DNA from: Angustibacter luteus
GTDB taxonomy: Bacteria > Actinomycetota > Actinomycetes > Actinomycetales > Angustibacteraceae
Direction: 5' to 3'
DNA length: 64,000 nucleotides
NCBI RefSeq assembly: GCF_039541115.1
Contig: NZ_BAABFP010000002.1
Span: 1,042,617-1,106,616, forward strand
The position numbers were made by a program, and so were the translations under genes. Below, piece after piece: positions 47,923 through 55,863 of this stretch (positions are counted from its first letter, which is position 1; every line of letters begins with the position of its first letter). The notes beneath the pieces are model-generated. The model was given only the letters and a program-made list of their open reading frames with translations, did not search any database and was not told the DNA's origin.

Positions 47923-48543
47923 TCAGGCGGCGCCGACCGAGCGCCAGTAGTCGTTGAGCGCGCCGTTCGTCTTGATGAACCACACCAGCGGTCCGATGAT
48001 GATCAGCATGCCGGGGAAGTACCAGAGTCCGGTGAGCCCCGAGACCGGCGGCCGCTCGCCGCGCCGCTCGTACAGGTTCCCGACCTCGGACGAGTTGATG
48101 TAGGGCATGACGAACCCGACGAAGATCGCCAGGATCAGCGCGATGCCGCCGTCGATCCCCTGGCCGGAGTGCCGCTTCATCTCGCTGTGGGTCGCGTAGA
48201 ACCAGTACAGCGAGTAGAAGCCGAGGGTCACGATGCACAGCAGGATGCACACGCCGGTGCCGCGGACCTGACCGATCGGCGCCGGGCCGCCGTAGGGCGC
48301 CGGGTAGCCGACCGGCGCGGCCGGGGCGGGCGCGTACGACGGTGCGGCCGGCGCCAGGCCGTAGGTGGCCTCTGGTGCGGGCGGCGCGGGAGGGGCCTCC
48401 GGCGCGGGCGGCGCCTCCGGCGCAGGAGGGGCCTCCGGCGCGGGCGGCGCGACGGCCTCGACCGGGGCCGGCTCGATGGGCTCGACCGGGGTGGGCTCGG
48501 CGGACTCGTCCGGGGACGGCGGCGTGGGGGGTGTCTCGCTCAA
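47923..48543 (-). CDS. DUF4234 membrane protein with Pro/Ala/Glu repeat N-terminus
   Basis: 206 residues. The N-terminal ~100 residues are a Pro-rich disordered arm containing PAPEAP units in tandem (residues ~32-58) and Tyr/Pro-rich text. The C-terminal half is the DUF4234 domain: GTGVCILLCIVTLGFYSLYWFYATHSEMKRHSGQGIDGG and two further helices. Function unknown. The repetitive arm is encoded by near-identical 12-18 base units, so its length may vary between strains. Confidence 0.85.
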   Translation of the reverse strand: MSETPPTPPSPDESAEPTPVEPIEPAPVEAVAPPAPEAPPAPEAPPAPEAPPAPPAPEATYGLAPAAPSYAPAPAAPVGYPAPYGGPAPIGQVRGTGVCILLCIVTLGFYSLYWFYATHSEMKRHSGQGIDGGIALILAIFVGFVMPYINSSEVGNLYERRGERPPVSGLTGLWYFPGMLIIIGPLVWFIKTNGALNDYWRSVGAA

Positions 48544-48719
48544 GGTGTGTCCTTCGAAGGGTCAGCGACGGGCGGAGTGACAGAGAGCCTAGAGCGCTCG
48601 TGGTCCGCGCGGTCGGCAAACACGACCTTTGGGATGCGTCGACCATGCTGCCTCGGCAAGCGCGCCGGGCCCTCGCGGCCGGAGAGCAGCGACGATGTCC
48701 CCGACGTAGCGTCTCGACC

Positions 48720-49111
48720 ATGGACCTGCCAGAAGCCCTGACCGATCTGCTCCGCGCTCGCAGCACGTGCTTCGTCGCGACCACCATGCCGGACGGCTCC
48801 CCTCAGCTCACCCAGACCTGGGTGGACACCGACGGCCAGCACATCATCTCAACACCGTGCAGGGCTACCAGAAGGTCCGCAACGTCGAACGCGACGCCCG
48901 GGTCGCCGTGACCGTGTCGTCGCCGGACAACCCCTCCCGCTACTTCGCCGTCCGCGGTCGGGTCACGGACGCGACCACGGACGGCGGGGCCGAGCACATC
49001 GAGAAGCTGGCCCAGCGCTACCTGGGCGGGCCCTATCCCTGGTACGGCGGGCGGGACCAGACACGCCTCATCCTGACGATCACGGCCGACCGGATCCACG
49101 CCGTCGGGTAG
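48720..49111 (+). pseudogene. PPOX-class F420-dependent oxidoreductase, frameshifted
   Basis: The first frame (48720 to about 48850) reads MDLPEALTDLLRARSTCFVATT and TWVDTDGQHI, then loses homology; the next frame continues NTVQGYQKVRNVERDARVAV to QRYLGGPYPWYGGRDQTR and stops at 49111. Joined, they give a normal ~130-residue flavin/F420-binding split-barrel enzyme. Inserting one C near 48848 (ATC-CTC-AAC instead of ATC-TCA-ACA) restores the frame. Either the gene is broken or there is a base-calling error. TAGCGT seven bases upstream fits a leaderless promoter. Confidence 0.85.
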
Positions 49112-49148
49112 CCGTCGAGCTCCGCTGCGTCCGCCCTAGGCTGGCGAG

Positions 49149-50330
49149 GTGCCTCGCCTGCTCACCGCCGTCGACCTCGCGGCCCGCCCGCTGGACGACG
49201 CGCTCGACCAGCTGCGCGCCGCCCTGGACGGTACCGGGGACGCGCTGCTGCCGACCTCCTCGGACGCCGCCGGGGCCGGCGCCCGCGACGCGCTCGCCGC
49301 CGGTACGGAGCTCGACTCGAGCGAGGACGACCCGGACGACCCCACCGCGCTGGTCGTCGCGACGTCCGGCTCGACCGGCGAGCCCAAGGGTGCCCTGCTG
49401 CCGGCGTCGGCGCTGCGCGCCTCGGCGAAGGCCACCGAGGAGCGGCTCGGCGGCCCCGGGCACTGGCTCGCCGCCCTGGCGCCGCACCACGTCGCGGGCG
49501 TGCAGGTGCTGCTCCGGTCGCTGCTCGCCGGCACCCGGCCCGTCCGGCTGGACCTGCGCGACGGCTTCGACCTGGCTCAGTTCGCCACTGCCGCAACGGA
49601 TCTCACGGAGCGGCCCGGCCGCACCTACACCGCGCTCGTGCCCACCCAGCTGGTCCGGGTGCTCTCGGACGGCGGGGAGGCACTGGGCGCCCTGGCCCGC
49701 TTCGACACCGTCCTGCTCGGTGGCGCGGCCGCACCGCCCGCACTGCTCGCTCGGGCCCGCGAGGCCGGCGTGCGTGTCGTGACGACGTACGGGATGAGTG
49801 AGACCTGCGGCGGCTGCGTGTACGACGGGAGACCGCTGACCGGCGTCCGCGTCGAGGTCGGTGACCGGATCAGGCTGGGCGGCGCGGTGGTGGCGCGCGG
49901 CTACCGGCTGCGGCCGCAGGCCGCGCAGTTCTCGGCGGCCGACGGCACCCGCTGGTTCACGACGGACGACGTCGGCGAGCTGCGCGATGGCGTGCTGACG
50001 GTGCACGGCCGGGCGGACGACGTCATCGTGACCGGTGGCGCCAAGGTGTCCCCGCAGGCCGTCGAGGTCGTGCTCGCCGAGCAGCCCGGCATCCGGGAGT
50101 GCCTCGTGGTCGCCGTCCCGGACGACGAGTGGGGCCAGCGCGTGGTCGCCCTCGTCGTCGCCAACCCGCTACCGGACCTGGACGCGTTGCGCCGCAGCGT
50201 GTCCGACCGGCTCGGCGCGCCCTCGGCACCTCGCGAGGTGCTGCCGGTGACCGCCCTTCCCACGACAGCCTTGGGCAAACCGGACCGGCGGGCGGCAGCC
50301 GAGCTGGCCCGTGTCCGGCTTGCCCGTTGA
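49149..50330 (+). CDS. menE: o-Succinylbenzoate-CoA ligase
   Basis: 393-residue adenylate-forming ligase that activates o-succinylbenzoate with CoA. P-loop-like TSGSTGEPKG at about 72-81, TYGMSETCGGCVYDG, TDDVGEL and VTGGAKVSPQAVEVVL with the terminal GKPDRR Lys region complete the ANL enzyme set. It is shorter than many homologues (~480) because the N-terminal part is reduced, usual for actinobacterial MenE. GTG start with TAGGCT six bases upstream, probably leaderless. Confidence 0.93.
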   Translation: MPRLLTAVDLAARPLDDALDQLRAALDGTGDALLPTSSDAAGAGARDALAAGTELDSSEDDPDDPTALVVATSGSTGEPKGALLPASALRASAKATEERLGGPGHWLAALAPHHVAGVQVLLRSLLAGTRPVRLDLRDGFDLAQFATAATDLTERPGRTYTALVPTQLVRVLSDGGEALGALARFDTVLLGGAAAPPALLARAREAGVRVVTTYGMSETCGGCVYDGRPLTGVRVEVGDRIRLGGAVVARGYRLRPQAAQFSAADGTRWFTTDDVGELRDGVLTVHGRADDVIVTGGAKVSPQAVEVVLAEQPGIRECLVVAVPDDEWGQRVVALVVANPLPDLDALRRSVSDRLGAPSAPREVLPVTALPTTALGKPDRRAAAELARVRLAR

Positions 50331-50398
50331 CCCGGCGAACCAGCGGGTGGAACGTCGGGTCGAGCTGTCGATCAAGGCAGTCGATCGAGGAGGTCACC

Positions 50399-50713
50399 AT
50401 GGCCGGTTTCATCCAGATCATCGAGTTCCGCACCTCCCGCTGGGACGAGCTGCAGGCACTCGCGCAGGAGTTCGAGGACAGCCGCAACGAGGCGTCCGCG
50501 TCCGGCTCCAGCCCGACGAAGATCCACGTCGTCGGCGACCGCGACGATCCGGGGCGCTTCCTGAACATCGTCGAGTTCGAGTCCTACGAGGCGGCGATGG
50601 AGAACTCGGACCGCCCCGAGACCGGCGAGTTCGCCGCCCGCATGCAGGCCCTGTGCGACGGTCCGCCGACGTTCCACAACCTCGACGTGAAGTACGAGGC
50701 GCAGATCGGCTGA
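50399..50713 (+). CDS. Small dimeric alpha/beta-barrel (ABM-like) protein
   Basis: 104-residue protein: MAGFIQIIEFRTSRWDELQ, then HVVGDRDDPGRFLNIVEFESYEAAMENSDRPET. It has the beta-alpha-beta-beta rhythm of the antibiotic-biosynthesis-monooxygenase/dimeric ferredoxin-like fold, without recognisable catalytic residues. ATG at 50399 is fixed by GAGGAGG seven bases upstream. It sits between menE and menA, but a role in menaquinone synthesis is only a possibility. Confidence 0.8.
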   Translation: MAGFIQIIEFRTSRWDELQALAQEFEDSRNEASASGSSPTKIHVVGDRDDPGRFLNIVEFESYEAAMENSDRPETGEFAARMQALCDGPPTFHNLDVKYEAQIG

Positions 50714-50775
50714 TCGGGCGGGCGCTGCCAGGCCCCGTGCACGCGCCTCCGCAGCGACAGGGGAGGATCCCTGTC

Positions 50776-51648
50776 GTGGCAACCCGAGCACAGTGGATCG
50801 AAGGCGCCCGTCCGCGCACCCTGCCGGCGGCGGTCGCGCCCGTCGTGGCGGGCACCGGTGCGGCGGCAGACCTGGGCGAGGCGAGCGTCGGGCCGGCCCT
50901 GCTGGCCCTCGTCGTCGCGCTCGCACTGCAGGTCGCGGTGAACTACGCCAACGACTACTCGGACGGCGTGCGGGGCACGGACGACGTCCGGGTAGGTCCG
51001 TTGCGGCTGACCGGCTCCGGCGTGGCAGCACCGGGCGCGGTCAAGCGGGCGGCGTTCCTCGCGTTCGCCGTCGCCGGGCTGGCCGGACTGGCCCTGGTCG
51101 TGGTCTCGCAGGCGTGGTGGCTGCTGCCGGTCGGGGTCGCGGCGGTCCTGGCCGCGTGGTTCTACACCGGCGGCTCGCACCCGTACGGCTACAGCGGCCT
51201 GGGCGAGGTCTTCGTGTTCGTGTTCTTCGGCCTGGTCGCGGTGCTGGGGACGACGTACACCCAGGCCGGCACGCTCGGCTGGGTCGCCTGGGCCGTCGCG
51301 GTGGCGATCGGCTGCCTGGCCTGCGCCTTGCTGGTGGCGAACAACCTGCGCGACATCCCGACCGACCGCGAGGTGGGCAAGCGGACGCTGGCCGTGCGCC
51401 TGGGAGACCGCGGCACCCGGGGCCTCTACCTGGCCCTCGTGTCGCTGCCCTACGTCCTGGTCCTCGTGCTGGCCACGCACCAGCCGTGGGTGCTGGTCAC
51501 GTTGGCCTCAGCCGTGCTGCTGCGGCCGGCCGTCCTCGCCGTCGTGCGCGGCGGCACCGGGCGCGAGCTCATCCCCGCGCTGCGGGACACGGGGCGCGCC
51601 GAGCTCGCCTTCGGCGTCCTGGTCGCGCTCGCCCTCGGGCTGGGCTGA
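50776..51648 (+). CDS. menA: 1,4-Dihydroxy-2-naphthoate polyprenyltransferase
   Basis: 290-residue UbiA-family membrane enzyme that attaches the polyprenyl chain to DHNA. First Asp-rich motif NYANDYSDGVRGTDD and second NNLRDIPTDREVGKRTLAVRLGD are both intact; about eight to nine helices. GTG at 50776 with GGAGGA eight bases upstream. Its C-terminal ~140 bases overlap the convergent DUF4229 gene. It joins the products of the men genes and of the polyprenyl synthase at 21788. Confidence 0.95.
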   Translation: MATRAQWIEGARPRTLPAAVAPVVAGTGAAADLGEASVGPALLALVVALALQVAVNYANDYSDGVRGTDDVRVGPLRLTGSGVAAPGAVKRAAFLAFAVAGLAGLALVVVSQAWWLLPVGVAAVLAAWFYTGGSHPYGYSGLGEVFVFVFFGLVAVLGTTYTQAGTLGWVAWAVAVAIGCLACALLVANNLRDIPTDREVGKRTLAVRLGDRGTRGLYLALVSLPYVLVLVLATHQPWVLVTLASAVLLRPAVLAVVRGGTGRELIPALRDTGRAELAFGVLVALALGLG

Positions 51649-51918
51649 GAGCGCCTCAACCTCCGCGTCCTCGGCCTCGGCGTCGTCGTCCCCCTGCGCC
51701 TCAGCCGTGCGAGCCGCCACCCGGTCGGCGAGGGTCTGGGTCATCGCCGTGCGCGGGCCCTTCAGCACGACGTACGACAGCGGCACCGACACGACCAGGG
51801 TCAGGATGATCAGCAGCGGCGGGTTGTGCACGTCGACGGCCGCGAGCAGCAGCCAGAGCACGAGCAGCACGGCGAACAGCAGCATGAACCGGAGCAAGGT
51901 GTAGCGCAGGACCGTCAC
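51508..51918 (-). CDS. DUF4229 membrane protein
   Basis: 136 residues. The first ~70 residues have two helices (FMLLFAVLLVLWLLLAAV and a LLIILTLVVSVPLSYVVL stretch) and match DUF4229, which I recall next to menA in many actinobacteria. The acidic stretch AEAQGDDDAEAEDAEVEAL and a hydrophilic tail follow, and it is this tail that runs 141 bases into menA on the opposite strand, perhaps because an earlier stop was lost. Its stop-side overlap forces coding constraint on both strands. ATG near the Lrp gene end (four-base overlap). Function unknown. Confidence 0.78.
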   Translation of the reverse strand: MTVLRYTLLRFMLLFAVLLVLWLLLAAVDVHNPPLLIILTLVVSVPLSYVVLKGPRTAMTQTLADRVAARTAEAQGDDDAEAEDAEVEALSAQPEGERDQDAEGELGAPRVPQRGDELAPGAAAHDGEDGRPQQHG

Positions 51919-52409
51919 GACTCAGAGCCTACGGAAGCCGATTCGTCGTCATCTGGCGGCTCCACGACGGCGGGCAGCGATCGCCCCTCCCAGTTCGTCG
52001 CGAGGACGACGGTCGTGCGGGTCCGGGAGACCCCGCGCACCCGGCGGAGCTTGGAGATCACGCTCTCCAGCCCGGCGACGTCCGCGGCGCGCACCTTGAC
52101 GACGTAGTTCTCGTCGCCCGCGACGTACCAGCAGTCCTCGACCTCGAGGATGTCGCGCAGCTGGTCGACGATGTCGTCGCCGTCCGCGTCATCGCTCTGG
52201 TACAGGTCGACCAGGGCGCTGACGGACAGGCCGAACGCCTCGGCCGACACCACCGCCTGGTACCCGCTGATCACGCCCTGCTCCTCGAGGCGGCGTACCC
52301 GCTCCTGCACGCTGGGGCCGGACATCCCGACGAGCCGGCCCAGCTCGGCCCAGCTCGCCCGCGCGTTCTCCCGCAAGGCGCCGACCAACCGGCGATCCGT
52401 GGCGTCCAC
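51915..52409 (-). CDS. Lrp/AsnC-family transcriptional regulator
   Basis: About 164 residues from GTG 52409, which has AAAGGGG five bases upstream; upstream in-frame starts at 52415 and 52439 are possible. N-terminal winged helix: DATDRRLVGALRENARASWAELGRLVGMSGPSVQERVRRLE; C-terminal RAM ligand-binding domain with a YVAGDENYVVKVRA stretch. Lrp proteins sense amino acids and form octamers. It overlaps DUF4229 and is divergent from the 39-residue gene, whose promoter region it may control. Confidence 0.92.
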   Translation of the reverse strand: MDATDRRLVGALRENARASWAELGRLVGMSGPSVQERVRRLEEQGVISGYQAVVSAEAFGLSVSALVDLYQSDDADGDDIVDQLRDILEVEDCWYVAGDENYVVKVRAADVAGLESVISKLRRVRGVSRTRTTVVLATNWEGRSLPAVVEPPDDDESASVGSES

Positions 52410-52474
52410 AGCCACCCCTTTCGAAGCCCAGGCACACATTCGTTGGTCCAGTGTGCCACTTCACCTTGGATTTG

Positions 52475-52504
52475 TTGAGTGGTCCGTCAAACCTCTGTTA
52501 CGAT
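52475..52504 (+). promoter_or_regulatory. Predicted sigma-70-type promoter upstream of the 39-residue ORF
   Basis: TTGAGT (52475-52480) and TACGAT (52499-52504) are 18 bases apart in an unusually AT-rich patch of this GC-rich window. The patch lies in the Lrp / small-ORF divergent gap and precedes a leader of roughly 60 bases. Confidence 0.5.
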
Positions 52505-52511
52505 CTTATAT

Positions 52512-52532
52512 CGATGGCCCATCACGCCATCG
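52512..52532 (+). promoter_or_regulatory. Leader stem-loop before the 39-residue ORF
   Basis: CGATGGC-CCATCAC-GCCATCG is a perfect seven-base inverted repeat followed by TTT. It is located within the predicted 5' leader, 38 bases before the ATG. A regulatory hairpin is possible; chance cannot be excluded. Confidence 0.4.
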
Positions 52533-52569
52533 TTTCCCAGGGCAGAAGCCCCTTTCTGAGAAGGACATC

Positions 52570-52689
52570 ATGGTTACCCCGGAGTACGCCCGCGCCTACA
52601 TCGACGAGCTGTCCCAGCTGGGCCAGCCCAAGGCCGCCGGCCCACAGCGTCTCAGCCTCGCCCGGCTCCTGCGCCGGTTCTCTCGCTGA
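52570..52689 (+). CDS. 39-residue basic small protein of unknown function
   Basis: ATG at 52570 preceded by GAGAAGGA at good spacing. The peptide starts MVTPEYARAYIDELSQLG, has a short Pro/Ala linker and ends in a basic helix (LSLARLLRRFSR), overall cationic and without a membrane segment. It has its own predicted promoter and leader, is divergent from the Lrp regulator and sits 47 bases upstream of the GGDEF-EAL gene. I do not recognise a family; the evidence for it being real is the ribosome-binding site and context. Confidence 0.55.
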   Translation: MVTPEYARAYIDELSQLGQPKAAGPQRLSLARLLRRFSR

Positions 52690-52736
52690 ACGCAGAATCG
52701 GTCAGGTCTGACCACCTGCACGCCGATGGGGACCAT

Positions 52737-54626
52737 GTGAGTCCGGAATCCGAGCAGTCCAGGGCGGACGGCTCGGCTCGAGGCTCGAACGAGCTGCTCG
52801 AGCCGGTCGTCCCGATCCTGCTGTCCGCCGTCGCCGTCGTCGCATGCCTGACGGTGGACGCCGGGCCGCCGGCCCTGGCGCTCTCGATCGCGCCCGCCCT
52901 GCTCGGCGTCGCCGGACTCCTGGGCTGGCGAGGGACGACCGCGCTGCTCGTGCGCGCGACCTCGCTGGCCACCATCGCGTTCGTGCTCCCGGTGGTCGAC
53001 GTGGCCCTCGTGCCGCACGTGCTGCAGTGGTGGTACGCCATCGCGGCCGTCTACCCGCTGCTGCTCGTGCGGTACGGCTCGACCCTCGCCGTCGCCCTCG
53101 GCCTCGCGCTGTACGTCCAGTACCCGCTCGGGACGGCGTCACCGACCGCCACCACGGCGAGCTGGGTGCTGCGTGCGGTGCTGGTCGGCGGCATCGGCCT
53201 CATCGTGGCCCGGGCCGGCGCGGCCTACCGCGACGCCCGCGACTCCGCGCGCCGCCGGCAGCTGGCCGCTGAGGCCGCCGAGCGCGAGCTGCACCACGCG
53301 ACGACCCACGACGCCCTCACCGGCATGCCCAACCGGACGTCGCTGGACCTGTTCATCGACATCGCCCTGCACGCCCGGTCAGGCGAGCCGGACGACCAGG
53401 TGGCCCTGCTGGTCCTCGACCTGGACCGCTTCAAGAACGTCAACGAGACGCTCGGCCACCTGGCTGGGGACCGGTTGCTGCGCGAGGCCGCCGAGCGGCT
53501 GCTCGGCTCGCTGGGTCCGGACCAGCGCGCCGCCCGCCTCGGCGGCGACGAGTTCGCCGTCGTCTGCGCCGCGACCAGCGCCGCCGACGCCCAGCTGGCC
53601 GGCGAGCGCCTCGTCGAGCTCTTCGACGAACCCGTCGAGGTCGGCGGGGCGCCGTACCGGATCGGCCTGTCCGTCGGGGTCGCCCTGTCCGGCCACGGCA
53701 TCGAGGAGCGCAGCGACCTGCTGCGCTCCGCCGACGCCGCCATGTACGCCGCCAAGCGCAGCGGGCGAGGACGCGCCGTCTCCTTCGACGCCGCCATGAG
53801 CGAGGACGTCGCCGCCAACCTCGCGGTCGAGCAGCAGCTGCGCGAGGCGATCTCGCTCGGCGCCGCGACCGGCCCGACGATGAGCGCGGACGCCATCACC
53901 GCGGTCTTCCAGCCCGTGGTCGACCTGGACAGCGGCCTCGCCGTGTCCGCCGAGGCCCTCGCCCGCTGGGAGCTGGACGGCCAGGCCATCTCGCCGCTGC
54001 GCTTCGTGCCGCTGGCCGAAGAGCTCGGCCTGGGACGCGAGCTGGCCGTCGTGGTGGCGCGCCAGGCCATGCACGCGCTCGCCGGCTGGCGCACCCAGGG
54101 CATGCACGACATCGGCAGCGTCGCGATCAACATCAGCGCCACGGACCTGCTCTCCCCCGGCCTGGCCGACGAGCTGGCTGAGCTGGTGCGCGACTGCGGT
54201 CTTCCGCCGGGCTCACTGACGCTCGAGATCACCGAGCGGGACGTCGTGGACGACGTCGAGCGCACCCGCGCGACGCTGCAGGAGCTGCGCACCCGCGGCA
54301 TCACGGTCGCCGTCGACGACTTCGGCACCGGTTTCTCGTCCCTGGCCTACCTCGCCCGGCTGCCCCTGCAGGTCCTCAAGATCGACCGCGAGTTCGTCGC
54401 GACCCTGCACGCCGACGACACCATCGCCCGCACCGTCGTCGGGCTGGCCAAGTCGTTCGGCATGGACTGCATCGCCGAGGGCATCGAGACCCCCGAGCAG
54501 CTCGGCGCCCTGTTCGCGCTCGGTGTGAACGCCGGTCAGGGCTGGCACCTCGGCCGCCCGGTCAGCGCCCAGGGGTTCCCCGCCGCGGTTGCCGCGCAGG
54601 CTCAGCCCGCCAGCTCCAGCACGTAG
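52737..54626 (+). CDS. Membrane-anchored GGDEF-EAL cyclic-di-GMP protein
   Basis: 629 residues. The first ~160 residues contain about five to six hydrophobic helices, then a GGDEF domain (LVLDLDRFKNVNETLGH, active motif LGGDEF) and an EAL domain (SAEALARWEL, LEITERDVVDD, VAVDDFGTGFSSLAYL, LKIDREFV, IAEGIETPEQ). Both active sites look complete, so it could make and degrade cyclic-di-GMP; the usual RxxD inhibitory site is absent before GGDEF. GTG start with GGGGA five bases upstream. It overlaps the convergent GNAT gene by 25 bases. Confidence 0.92.
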   Translation: MSPESEQSRADGSARGSNELLEPVVPILLSAVAVVACLTVDAGPPALALSIAPALLGVAGLLGWRGTTALLVRATSLATIAFVLPVVDVALVPHVLQWWYAIAAVYPLLLVRYGSTLAVALGLALYVQYPLGTASPTATTASWVLRAVLVGGIGLIVARAGAAYRDARDSARRRQLAAEAAERELHHATTHDALTGMPNRTSLDLFIDIALHARSGEPDDQVALLVLDLDRFKNVNETLGHLAGDRLLREAAERLLGSLGPDQRAARLGGDEFAVVCAATSAADAQLAGERLVELFDEPVEVGGAPYRIGLSVGVALSGHGIEERSDLLRSADAAMYAAKRSGRGRAVSFDAAMSEDVAANLAVEQQLREAISLGAATGPTMSADAITAVFQPVVDLDSGLAVSAEALARWELDGQAISPLRFVPLAEELGLGRELAVVVARQAMHALAGWRTQGMHDIGSVAINISATDLLSPGLADELAELVRDCGLPPGSLTLEITERDVVDDVERTRATLQELRTRGITVAVDDFGTGFSSLAYLARLPLQVLKIDREFVATLHADDTIARTVVGLAKSFGMDCIAEGIETPEQLGALFALGVNAGQGWHLGRPVSAQGFPAAVAAQAQPASSST

Positions 54627-55105
54627 ACGACCAGCGAGACGCCCGGCAACGGCTCCCAGTCACGCTCGGGGCGACGGACGAAGCCCATCGACGCGTAGAG
54701 GCCGAGCGCCGCGCCCATGATCGGTCTGGTGGACAGCACGAGCCGACTGGCGGCCTCGTCCCGGGCCAGTCGCACGCACGTCTCGGTGAGCAGGCGGCCG
54801 ACCCCGCGACCGCGGGCACTGGGATCGACCGCCAGCATCCGGAACTCCGCCTCGCCGTCGCGGGCGATGTCCGCGTACGGCGATCCTGCCCGCACGAACG
54901 CGACCGTGCCCAGCAGCGTTCCCGCGGTGTCGTCGTCCACCGCGACCAGGAGGTCGCTGTGCACGGCCCGATCCGCCGCCTTGCGCAGCGTGTCCGCGTA
55001 GTCCGAGCCCGGCGGCACCAGGCCGTCGGCGAGGTAGGCGCTCGCGGTCAGCTCGCCGATCGCCTCGTACTCCTGCGGGCCAGCAGCCCGGACCACCACG
55101 CTCAT
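54602..55105 (-). CDS. GNAT-family N-acetyltransferase
   Basis: 167 residues from ATG 55105. The acetyl-CoA-binding motif A is AEFRMLAVDPSARGRGVGRLLTETCVRLA (R-G-x-G-V-G core) and motif B includes LGLYASMGFVRRPERDW. The start at MSVVVRAAGP is preferred over an ATG eight codons earlier; neither has a strong ribosome-binding site. The acyl acceptor is unknown. Confidence 0.87.
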   Translation of the reverse strand: MSVVVRAAGPQEYEAIGELTASAYLADGLVPPGSDYADTLRKAADRAVHSDLLVAVDDDTAGTLLGTVAFVRAGSPYADIARDGEAEFRMLAVDPSARGRGVGRLLTETCVRLARDEAASRLVLSTRPIMGAALGLYASMGFVRRPERDWEPLPGVSLVVYVLELAG

Positions 55106-55201
55106 GCGGTCAGTCTGCCAGCGGCGCATCAGAGCACTGCGCCCCGCCGATCAGGAGGCGATGGAGTCGTGTCGCGGCATCGGACACATCCGGAGCACGG
55201 G

Positions 55202-55471
55202 TTAGTCCTGCCCTGAATGCAGCGCGCGGGGAGTGCCCGGCTCACTGGGGGCCTCAAGCGGGTCCGCCTTCGGACGCCGGTCGAGGTGGCGCTGCAGCAC
55301 GTAGCCCGTGATGCCGGACACGACAAAGACCGCCAGCACCATGGGGGCCAACGTCAGCCACCCCAGCCCTGTGACGTAGCGAAGCAGTCCGCACAGCACT
55401 CCCGCCAGCAGCAGTGCCAGGAGCGGCCGCGTCACGCGGCCGTCAGGCCGGGCGTCCTTCGAACCAGGCAC
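55202..55471 (-). CDS. Small two-helix membrane protein
   Basis: 89 residues: a charged N-terminus (PGSKDARPDGRVTR), two hydrophobic segments (LLALLLAGVLCGLLRYV and LTLAPMVLAVFVVSGITGYVL) and a hydrophilic tail. GTG at 55471 is chosen because GAGGAGG precedes it by four bases. It resembles DUF4229-like or DUF4233-like small actinobacterial membrane proteins in layout, but I do not recognise a specific family. Confidence 0.7.
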   Translation of the reverse strand: MPGSKDARPDGRVTRPLLALLLAGVLCGLLRYVTGLGWLTLAPMVLAVFVVSGITGYVLQRHLDRRPKADPLEAPSEPGTPRALHSGQD

Positions 55472-55863
55472 GGGTCCTCCTCGATCGGGGCTCGCCAAGG
55501 GGCACGCTCCACCGACGCAACGCTAGGCGGCGGCGCCGTGGCACACCGGCCATTCGCCCTCAGGTCACCCAAGTGCCCGTGCGGATTCCTGCCCCGCACA
55601 CGTTCCGTCACATCGCCCGGTGGTGGAGATGTCGGCCGAGCATGACGTGGCACCGGTCACGCGGCGGATCCGGTCGTTCAGCCGCGCTCACGACCAGGCA
55701 GCGGTGCGCCATCGAGGACATCGTTGTCCACGTCGAGGACGTCGTCGCCGTCCGGCCAGGCGTCAGCCGATGGGTAAGGTCACCGCCCTACGGTGTCACT
55801 CTTGCGGCTCAAACCAGGCGGCACGATCGCTGTGATGCCTCAGCGGGATGCCAGTCTCTGGTT
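55472..55863. other. Gap without a convincing gene
   Basis: About 390 bases between a small membrane protein gene and the second GGDEF gene. Open frames exist, but their translations are Arg-rich and not protein-like, and none has a good ribosome-binding site. It may hold the promoter of the GGDEF gene or remnants of its former N-terminal sensory domain; I see no recognisable remnant. Confidence 0.5.

Noticed and set aside
48365..48580. Short repeats near 48.4 kb as a CRISPR array
   Set aside because: The repeats are contiguous, in frame and encode PAPEAP units; there are no unique spacers.
55620..55835. Short open frame before the small GGDEF gene as a lost sensory domain
   Set aside because: The translation is Arg-rich with no recognisable PAS/GAF features and no ribosome-binding site.
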